A DNA stretch of 10,375 nucleotides. It comes from Clostridia bacterium. Lineage in GTDB: Bacteria > Bacillota > Clostridia > Christensenellales > Aristaeellaceae. Location of the stretch: assembly GCA_017537105.1 (NCBI GenBank), contig JAFWBZ010000031.1, forward strand, positions 1-10,375, in the 5' to 3' direction. Under the pieces are notes generated by a model. It had not been told where the DNA came from. It made no database searches and was given only the letters and a program-made list of their open reading frames with translations. A program made the position numbers and the translations under genes. Below are positions 6,319 through 10,375 of this stretch, piece after piece; the first letter of the stretch is position 1, and each line of letters begins with the position of its first letter.

Positions 6319-6346
6319 TCGATCAAAATCCGCAGATTTTGATCGA
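6319..6346 (-). repeat. Hairpin 9, 12-bp perfect stem just after the secreted-protein stop
   Basis: TCGATCAAAATC (6319-6330) pairs with GATTTTGATCGA (6335-6346). In the minus-strand RNA the loop is UGCG closed by C-G, an extra-stable UNCG-type tetraloop. It begins 9 nt after the stop codon at 6356-6358. No T tract follows, so it looks like a 3'-end stabiliser rather than a terminator. Confidence 0.8.
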
Positions 6347-6355
6347 CAGCCATGC

Positions 6356-7057
6356 TCAGTGCGCCCAGCGATAGGCCTTCTTGATGGCGGCCTGGTGGTT
6401 GTCGTTGACCTTGTCGGAGCAGTGGGTCTTGGAGTTGACCATGTGCAGGCAGAACTGGCCGTTGTAGCCGTTGTTCTTGATGGTCTGGTCGCCGTGAGGC
6501 ATGGTGTTGATGGCGGCGGCGACGTACTTGCCGCCCGCGATCAGGATCACGGCCCGGGACTTCCAGGAATAGCCGCTGCCCAGCGATTTCAGCTTCGCGG
6601 TGTCGGCCTTGGTGGCGGGCTCCACGTCCGCGTGGTTGTGGCCGCCCATGCGCTTGATCTTGATGGTCAGGCCGCTCTTGATGTCGTAGATGTAGCCGTA
6701 CTTGCCCTTCTTGAGCACGCTGGAGCCGCCCTTGTACCAGTCCATCTTCACCACCTTGGACTTCCAGGAGGACGGGGAGACCGAGCCGGACGCCTTGGCC
6801 AGCGCGGAGGTCTTCATGTAGCCCGTGACCTTGCCGCACTTGACCTTGGCCCAGCCCGACTTCACGGCGGTCACCGTCAGCGCCGTGCCTTTCTTGATGC
6901 TGACGCTGGCGCTCGAGGTGCTGGCGCGGCTGTAGAACTTTGCGGAGGATGTCTTGACCTTGGCTTTTACGCTCTTGGCGAGGGCGGGGGAGGCCATGGA
7001 GATGACCAGCAGCACCACCAGCACCATGCAGAGCGGCTTTTGTAAACGACGCAGCAT
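6356..7057 (-). CDS. Secreted SH3b protein with an unassigned His-rich C-terminal domain
   Basis: 233-residue exported protein. The signal peptide has basic LRRLQK, a hydrophobic stretch and probable cleavage after ALA at residue 27. An SH3b-like domain at about 30-88 (FYSRASTSSASVSIKKG, then GWAKVK and GYMKTSAL) probably contacts the cell wall. A Ser-rich linker leads to a 115-residue domain at about 118-233. That domain has GHNHADVEP (His140, His142, Asp144), TMPHGD (His188), FCLHM (Cys203, His205), SKTH (His212) and DNHQ (His221). The spacing resembles a metal or cysteine active site, but it is not the YkuD L,D-transpeptidase pattern and I do not recognise the family. The ATG follows AGGAG at 9 nt spacing. 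A good AT-rich promoter lies at 7097-7124, and the 3' side runs into the hairpin array. A wall-modifying role is only a guess. Confidence 0.88.
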   Translation of the reverse strand: MLRRLQKPLCMVLVVLLVISMASPALAKSVKAKVKTSSAKFYSRASTSSASVSIKKGTALTVTAVKSGWAKVKCGKVTGYMKTSALAKASGSVSPSSWKSKVVKMDWYKGGSSVLKKGKYGYIYDIKSGLTIKIKRMGGHNHADVEPATKADTAKLKSLGSGYSWKSRAVILIAGGKYVAAAINTMPHGDQTIKNNGYNGQFCLHMVNSKTHCSDKVNDNHQAAIKKAYRWAH

Positions 7058-7096
7058 GTTTGATAGCTCCTCTCGTGCAGAAGTTTTTCGAAAGTA

Positions 7097-7124
7097 AATA
7101 TATTATATTACAAATTTATTTCAA
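7097..7124 (-). promoter_or_regulatory. Promoter of the secreted SH3b/His-rich protein gene
   Basis: TTGAAA (7119-7124) is followed after 16 nt by TATATT (7097-7102), within a strikingly AT-rich patch. TATAAT at 7102-7107 is an alternative -10. The leader to the ATG at 7057 is about 33 nt. Confidence 0.65.
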
Positions 7125-7232
7125 AAGAAATACATTTGCTGCAAGAGTCGGAAGAAAGTCGAAACATTTTCATCAATGACCGCCGCTGGGCGGGGATTTT
7201 CGGGGAATTGGCCCGGTTTAACGCGATCCGGC

Positions 7233-7262
7233 GTGAAATCGGGCGCGAAAGCGTGCTATAAT
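7233..7262 (+). promoter_or_regulatory. Promoter of the amidohydrolase gene
   Basis: A perfect TATAAT (7257-7262) is preceded by TGC, making an extended -10 element, with GTGAAA 18 nt upstream (7233-7238) as a fair -35. It is divergent from the promoter at 7097-7124. The remaining leader of about 48 nt shows only a weak GGGAAAG-type ribosome binding site. Confidence 0.7.
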
Positions 7263-7315
7263 CCTCCCATGCGGGCGGCAAAATGTGAAAAAACACCGCG
7301 GGAAAGCCGGTAATT

Positions 7316-8104
7316 ATGAAGATATTTGACGTGCACGTGCACATTTTCCCGGACGGCATCGCCGAAAAGGCGGTGTCCGCCATCGGAAATTTCTACGAGA
7401 ACTTCAGCATGGAGTGCGACGGGCGGCTGGAGACGGCCATCCGCGTGATGGACGAGGCGGGCGTCACGCGCTGCTGCGCGCACTCGGTGGCCACCACGTC
7501 GCACCAGGTGGAACGCATCAACGCCTTCGTGATGGAGGCCCACCGAAGGTATCCGGAGCGCATCGTGCCCTTCGCGGCCATGCATCCGGCGCTGCGGGAC
7601 GTCCGCGCCACCGCGGAGGCGGTGATCGCCGCGGGCTTCCGGGGCGTGAAGCTGCACCCGGAGATCCAGGGCTTCCGGATCGACGCGCCGGACGTGCTGG
7701 ACATGCTGGCGCCCTTCGAGGGCAAGCTGCCGATCCTCTGTCACTGCGGGGACTACCGCTATGACAACTCCAGCCCCGCGCGGCTGAAGCACGTGCTGCG
7801 CACCTTTCCCAGGCTCACGCTGATCTGCGCCCACCTGGGCGGGTGGACGGTGTGGCGGGAGGCCGCCCGGCAGCTGATCGGCGAGGATGTGTACGTGGAC
7901 ACCTCCTCCGCGCTGTTCGCCCTCAGCCCGCGGGAGGCGGTGGACATCATTCGCGGCTACGGCGCGGACCGCGCGCTGTACGGCACGGACTTCCTGATGT
8001 GGAGCCCGGTGGGCGAGCTCGCGCGCTTCGATCGCCTGGACCTGACCGACGACGAGCGGGAGCGCATCCTGTGGACCAATTCCCAGCGTCTCTTCCCGGA
8101 ATAA
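7316..8104 (+). CDS. Amidohydrolase-2 family metal-dependent hydrolase
   Basis: 262-residue cytoplasmic TIM-barrel hydrolase of the amidohydrolase-2 (ACMSD-like) family, which uses a divalent metal to hydrolyse or decarboxylate small substrates. Metal and catalytic residues are in order: FDVHVHIF (His7, His9), VKLHPEIQGF (Lys112, His114), LCHCGD (His143), CAHLGG (His173) and YGTDFLMW (Asp225). The length fits this compact family. The ATG is followed directly by the first barrel strand with the HxH motif, so the start is secure even though the ribosome binding site is weak. The gene stands alone on the plus strand behind an extended -10 promoter. No neighbour points to a pathway, so the substrate cannot be named. 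Confidence 0.92.
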   Translation: MKIFDVHVHIFPDGIAEKAVSAIGNFYENFSMECDGRLETAIRVMDEAGVTRCCAHSVATTSHQVERINAFVMEAHRRYPERIVPFAAMHPALRDVRATAEAVIAAGFRGVKLHPEIQGFRIDAPDVLDMLAPFEGKLPILCHCGDYRYDNSSPARLKHVLRTFPRLTLICAHLGGWTVWREAARQLIGEDVYVDTSSALFALSPREAVDIIRGYGADRALYGTDFLMWSPVGELARFDRLDLTDDERERILWTNSQRLFPE

Positions 8105-8156
8105 GGGTACTTGCGCAACAAAACCGTGACTTTTTTTCAAAATCTCCCGGCGGCGT

Positions 8157-8185
8157 TTGACGCGGCGTCTCCGGGCATGTATAAT
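8157..8185 (+). promoter_or_regulatory. Promoter of the small membrane protein gene
   Basis: TTGACG (8157-8162) and a perfect TATAAT (8180-8185) are spaced by exactly 17 nt. An inverted repeat GACGC-G-GCGTC (8159-8169) overlaps the -35 box and spacer and could be an operator. Confidence 0.82.
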
Positions 8186-8207
8186 GAATGTAAGTTTGCG
8201 GAGAAAG

Positions 8208-8219
8208 GGCCCATGGGCC
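8208..8219 (+). repeat. 12-bp palindrome in the leader of the small membrane protein gene
   Basis: GGCCCATGGGCC is a perfect palindrome between the promoter and the ribosome binding site. With one skipped G the symmetry extends to AAGG/CCTT. It could be a protein binding site or a dimerising RNA element, or chance in GC-rich DNA. Confidence 0.4.
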
Positions 8220-8244
8220 TTGCCATACGAGAGGAGCATGCATC

Positions 8245-8511
8245 ATGGCCAGAAGTGGAAAGAATCGCCCCTCCATCCTCAACTGGATGGGCACGCTGAT
8301 CCTGTACGCCATCCCCGGCGTGAACCTGATCTTCCTGATCCTGTCCGCGATATTCGCGAAATCCGCGGCCAAGCGCAACTTTGCGGTGGCGGGCATCCTG
8401 CTGATGGTGCTCTGCCTGATCCTCACCTGCGCCGCGTTCGCCGTCTTCCCGGACTACTTCACCAAGCTCGGCGAAGCGATTCGCGAGGCGGGAAAGGTCG
8501 CGCCCTTCTGA
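8245..8511 (+). CDS. Small two-helix membrane protein, function unknown
   Basis: 88-residue hydrophobic protein I cannot assign to a family. A basic, polar N-terminus (MARSGKNRPS) precedes two membrane helices at about 14-37 and 44-68, separated by a short basic loop (AKSAAKRN). This puts both ends probably on the same side of the membrane. A short amphipathic C-terminal tail follows. GAGAGGAG lies 8 nt before the ATG. It has its own consensus promoter and a clear terminator right after the stop, so it is monocistronic and real despite its size. It sits just upstream of the sporulation gene yabP, but the terminator between them argues against joint regulation. Confidence 0.85.
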   Translation: MARSGKNRPSILNWMGTLILYAIPGVNLIFLILSAIFAKSAAKRNFAVAGILLMVLCLILTCAAFAVFPDYFTKLGEAIREAGKVAPF

Positions 8512-8539
8512 CGGGTGCGGCGCGACACAGCGACGATTT

Positions 8540-8571
8540 GGACCTCCGATGGACATCGGCGGTCCTTTTTT
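8540..8571 (+). terminator. Intrinsic terminator after the small membrane protein gene
   Basis: GGACC (8540-8544)/GGTCC (8561-8565) and CCGAT (8546-8550)/ATCGG (8555-8559) form a two-part stem with a GGAC loop and one internal mismatch. Six T follow (8566-8571). Confidence 0.92.
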
Positions 8572-8601
8572 GTGCCCGGATTCACCGGGGCGCATCGGCT
8601 G

Positions 8602-8609
8602 CATACACT
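8602..8609 (+). promoter_or_regulatory. Sigma-E-like -10 element ahead of yabP
   Basis: CATACACT fits the mother-cell sigma-E -10 consensus CATACAnT, and yabP is sigma-E dependent in Bacillus subtilis. No convincing -35 is visible 14-15 nt upstream, and the implied leader is only about 15 nt, so this is tentative. Confidence 0.4.
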
Positions 8610-8630
8610 GTCCCGCAAGGAGGTCGTGGC

Positions 8631-8912
8631 ATGCAGAATTCCATCGACGCGCCGGAGGGGCGCGAGCACACCGTCACGCTGGCCGGCCGCAAGCGGCTGA
8701 ACATCACCGGCGTGGAGGACGTGGACTGCTTCAACGAACAGGTGGTGGTGCTGAAGACGCCGCCGGGCACGCTGACCGTCAGCGGCGCGGCGCTGAACAT
8801 GTCCCAGCTGAACCTGGAGGACGGCCGGGTTTCGCTGGAGGGGGAGGTGGACGCGCTGGAGTACACGGGCGGAAGGAAGAAGGGCGGCCTGCTGGGCCGG
8901 GTGTTCCGCTGA
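8631..8912 (+). CDS. yabP: Sporulation protein YabP
   Basis: 93-residue cytoplasmic protein of the YabP/YqfC family, expressed in the mother cell and needed for normal endospore coat/cortex formation. The family pattern is clear: HTVTLAGRKRLNITGVEDV, then VVLKTPPGTLTVSGAALNMSQLNLEDGRVSLEGEV and an aromatic ending LEYTGG. A basic Gly-rich tail follows. The start is fixed by a canonical AAGGAGG 7 nt before the ATG. The stop is one base from the yabQ start, which matches the conserved yabP-yabQ operon of spore formers. An upstream terminator (8540-8571) and a sigma-E-like -10 element suggest separate, sporulation-specific transcription. Confidence 0.93.
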   Translation: MQNSIDAPEGREHTVTLAGRKRLNITGVEDVDCFNEQVVVLKTPPGTLTVSGAALNMSQLNLEDGRVSLEGEVDALEYTGGRKKGGLLGRVFR

Positions 8913-8913
8913 C

Positions 8914-9282
8914 ATGCTGTTCTCGACCGTCGGACAGGGCTGGGTGTTTCTGTGGATGCTCTCGGCGGGCGCGGCGATCGGCGCCTGGTACGCCGTCCTG
9001 GCGGCGCTGCGGCGGCTGCTCTGCGCGGGGCCGTGGCTGTCCCTGGCGGCGGACATCGCCTTTGGCGCCGGCGCTGCGGCGATCTTCTGCCTGGCGCTGG
9101 TTACCGCCAATTACGGGCGCCTTCGCCTGTATGCCGTCCTGGCGGCGCTGGCAGGCTTCGGGCTGTTCACGGCGGGGGTTTGCCCGCCGGTTCGCCGGGC
9201 CGCGCGGGCGCTGGCGGGGGCTGCCCGTCACATTGTTGTCACAATCAGTCGAAATCGTTGGATGAAAGTCATATTTCGATGA
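8914..9282 (+). CDS. yabQ: Spore cortex biosynthesis membrane protein YabQ
   Basis: 122-residue integral membrane protein of the YabQ family, required for cortex assembly on the outer forespore membrane. Hydrophobic helices run at about 8-35, 42-63 and 68-88, with a basic C-terminal tail (RRAARALAGAARHIVVTISRNR). The family's early GxxxGxxY segment appears as AGAAIGAWY. The sequence itself is poorly conserved, so the call leans on position: it starts one base after the yabP stop, without a strong ribosome binding site of its own (translational coupling), and is followed by a divIC-like gene, the standard order in Clostridia and Bacilli. Confidence 0.87.
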   Translation: MLFSTVGQGWVFLWMLSAGAAIGAWYAVLAALRRLLCAGPWLSLAADIAFGAGAAAIFCLALVTANYGRLRLYAVLAALAGFGLFTAGVCPPVRRAARALAGAARHIVVTISRNRWMKVIFR

Positions 9283-9366
9283 CAGGAAACGCGCGAATCA
9301 TGTCGAAAACTATGCGTGTATACCTATGCAGGTGGGATCCCTGCGGGATGTGCGAAAGAATGCTGT

Positions 9367-9372
9367 GGGAGG
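9367..9372 (+). promoter_or_regulatory. Ribosome binding site that decides the divIC start
   Basis: GGGAGG lies only 2 nt before an in-frame ATG (9375) but a normal 8 nt before a GTG (9381). The GTG is therefore preferred. Confidence 0.65.
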
Positions 9373-9380
9373 GGATGCCT

Positions 9381-9659
9381 GTGCGACGCAGAGCCACGCC
9401 GAAGTTCTGGGCGTTTCTGATCGCGATGACGGTCGTCGTGTTCGGCCTCAGCTTCCTAGTCATGCAGCATCGCTACGCGCAGGGCGTGGCGCAGCTTCAG
9501 CAGGTGAGGGCCTATCGCGACCAGCTGACCCTCGAGGTCCAGGACCTGAACGACCAGCTCGCCTATGCCCAGACCGACGACTTCATCATGCGGGCGGCGC
9601 GGGACCAGCTGGGCATGATCCTGCCCGGCGAGGTGCGCTACGTGAACAGCGCAAACTGA
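9381..9659 (+). CDS. divIC: Septum formation initiator, DivIC/FtsL family
   Basis: 92-residue bitopic division protein that joins FtsL and DivIB at the septum. A short basic cytoplasmic tail (RRRATPK) precedes one membrane helix (about 9-28) and an extracellular coiled coil (about 30-65: VAQLQQVRAYRDQLTLEVQ, then DLNDQL). The family ending follows: FIMRAARDQLGMILPGEVRYV. GTG was chosen as start because of ribosome binding site spacing; ATG at 9375 would add two residues and ATG at 9360 seven. The 98-nt gap after yabQ may hold a separate promoter, which vegetative expression would need, but I see no convincing one. DivIC and FtsL are hard to separate by sequence; the position after yabPQ favours DivIC. 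A clear terminator follows. Confidence 0.9.
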   Translation: MRRRATPKFWAFLIAMTVVVFGLSFLVMQHRYAQGVAQLQQVRAYRDQLTLEVQDLNDQLAYAQTDDFIMRAARDQLGMILPGEVRYVNSAN

Positions 9660-9681
9660 GGAAAGTACGGGCATCCTTTGA

Positions 9682-9719
9682 CGGGATTTTTCGCGCGCAG
9701 CGGAAATCCCGATTTTTCT
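9682..9719 (+). terminator. Intrinsic terminator after divIC
   Basis: CGGGATTT (9682-9689) pairs with AAATCCCG (9704-9711), with an inner CGC/GCG pairing, and is followed by GATTTTTCT. It separates the sporulation/division cluster from proC. Confidence 0.85.
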
Positions 9720-9745
9720 ATTCAGATGAGCGGGAGGATACAGAG

Positions 9746-10375
9746 ATGGAAGCCAGGAGGATTTTCGGCTTTATCGGCTGCGGCAACATGGGCGGCGCGA
9801 TGGCGGCGGCGACCCGGAAGGCCGTGCCGGGGGAGGACATACTGCTGAGCAACCGCACCCGGGCCAAGGCCGAGGCGCTGGCGGAAAAGCTCGGCGCGGA
9901 GGTCGTGGACAACGAATCCGCCGCGGCGCGCAGCGACTTTCTGTTTCTGGGCGTCAAGCCGCAGATGATGGCGGGCATGCTCTCGGGCATCCGCGGGGCC
10001 CTCGCGGCCCGGAAGCGGCCCTGCGTGCTGGTGACCATGGCGGCGGGGCTGACCATGGCGGCCATCCGGGAGATGGCCGGGGTGGACTTTCCCGTGATAC
10101 GGATCAATCCCAACACCCCCGCGGCCATCGGCGAGGGCGTGGTGCTGTATTGCGCCGACGGCGTGGACGGGGAATCCATGGCGGCGTTCCGGGCGGCCAT
10201 GGCCGGCGCGGGCCTGCTGGACAGTATCGACGAGTCCCTGATGGACGCGGGCAGCGCGGTGGCCGGCTGCGGCCCGGCCTTTGCGGCGATGCTGATCGAG
10301 GCTCTGGCGGACGGCGGCGTGGCCTGCGGCCTGCCCCGGGCCAAGGCCCAGGCCTACGCGGCGCAGATGCTGCGC
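9746..10375 (+). CDS. proC: Pyrroline-5-carboxylate reductase (3' end beyond window)
   Basis: Cytoplasmic enzyme that reduces 1-pyrroline-5-carboxylate to L-proline with NAD(P)H, the last step of proline synthesis. The first 210 of about 270 expected residues are present. GFIGCGNMGGAM (8-19) is the dinucleotide-binding loop. VKPQ at 70-73, NPNTPA at 121-126 and AGCGPAFAAMLIEALADGGV (173-192) start the helical dimerisation domain. Two signature positions differ from the usual form: Asn for Met before PNTP, and Cys175 for Ser in GSGPA. A ComER-like paralogue is therefore a possible alternative. The ATG follows GGGAGGA at about 7 nt. The gene lies behind the divIC terminator, so it is probably a separate transcription unit, though no strong promoter is visible in the 26 bases between. 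Confidence 0.93.
   Translation, partial: MEARRIFGFIGCGNMGGAMAAATRKAVPGEDILLSNRTRAKAEALAEKLGAEVVDNESAAARSDFLFLGVKPQMMAGMLSGIRGALAARKRPCVLVTMAAGLTMAAIREMAGVDFPVIRINPNTPAAIGEGVVLYCADGVDGESMAAFRAAMAGAGLLDSIDESLMDAGSAVAGCGPAFAAMLIEALADGGVACGLPRAKAQAYAAQMLR

Larger units (their letters stand above)
6099..6346. repeat. Dense array of nine unrelated short hairpins in a gene-free stretch
   Basis: Bases 5920-6355 hold no credible gene. Within about 250 bases there are nine successive inverted repeats with stems of 5-15 bp. Six have loops of exactly 3 nt. The stems differ in sequence, so this is not a direct-repeat or CRISPR array. Several arms overlap and could pair with either neighbour. The stretch is visibly less GC-rich than the genes around it. 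It lies between the stop of the secreted protein (6356) and the operon promoter (5982), so on the minus strand it would be a long structured 3' UTR. It could also be a separate structured RNA or a remnant of palindromic elements. I know no named family that matches. Confidence 0.85.

Noticed and set aside
6099..6346. Reading the hairpin array as a CRISPR array or REP-type repeat
   Set aside because: The stems do not share sequence, there are no equal-length spacers, and no cas genes are nearby.
6356..6705. YkuD L,D-transpeptidase domain in the secreted protein
   Set aside because: The required HG...SHGC(I/V)R arrangement is absent. The Cys is in FCLHM and the His residues are spaced differently.
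8105..8140. Terminator after the amidohydrolase at the seven-T run (8131-8137)
   Set aside because: No stable stem precedes the T run; only the short palindrome TTGCGCAA is present.
7256..8239. Minus-strand open frame of 327 codons over the amidohydrolase
   Set aside because: The plus strand carries all the metal-binding motifs in order. The minus frame also crosses both promoters and has no recognisable features.
9283..9366. Vegetative promoter between yabQ and divIC
   Set aside because: TATACC at 9319-9324 has no -35 at suitable spacing. GGGATCCC at 9334-9341 is a short palindrome without other support.
9718..10344. Minus-strand open frame of 208 codons over proC
   Set aside because: Ala/Ser-rich shadow of proC with no motif.

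Overview
The window looks like chromosomal DNA of a GC-rich, endospore-forming member of the Clostridia (Bacillota). The evidence is a yabP-yabQ-divIC sporulation/division cluster, AGGAGG-type ribosome binding sites, short intrinsic terminators, Clostridia-style TTGACA/TATAAT promoters in a GC-rich background, and a SpoIIE-type PP2C phosphatase. The genus cannot be fixed from the sequence alone. I see no transposase, integrase, tRNA, rRNA or CRISPR array.

Minus-strand block, 1 to about 7060, read right to left. (i) 6356-7057 encodes a secreted SH3b protein with a His-rich C-terminal domain I cannot assign. (ii) 5920-6355 is a 436-base gene-free stretch packed with at least nine different short hairpins, most with 3-nt loops. 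It ends in a strong GC hairpin and a near-consensus promoter. (iii) That promoter drives a tightly packed four-gene operon: a LOG-type nucleotide phosphoribohydrolase, a Sir2 NAD-dependent deacylase, a MATE transporter and a small glutaredoxin-like protein. The junctions are 4-nt overlap, 1-nt gap and 4-nt overlap, and an intrinsic terminator follows at about 2845-2878. (iv) A new promoter, whose -35 box lies in the loop of that terminator, starts a secreted protein with four SH3b repeats. It is followed 36 nt later by a membrane receptor-phosphatase (dCache-HAMP-SpoIIE PP2C) that runs off the left edge.

Plus-strand block, 7233 to the right edge. A divergent promoter region serves an amidohydrolase-2 family metal hydrolase. 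Next come a small two-helix membrane protein with its own promoter and terminator, then yabP (with a sigma-E-like -10 element), yabQ and a DivIC/FtsL-type septum protein. A terminator follows, and then the first 210 codons of a pyrroline-5-carboxylate reductase (proC).

How the genes may work together (inference). The four-gene operon pairs two nucleotide/NAD-handling enzymes with an exporter and a thiol-redox protein, which suggests a stress or small-molecule response unit. The SH3b/phosphatase pair suggests extracellular or cell-wall sensing coupled to a PP2C partner-switch output. The yabPQ-divIC block serves spore coat/cortex formation and division. The most unusual structure is the hairpin array at about 6099-6346.
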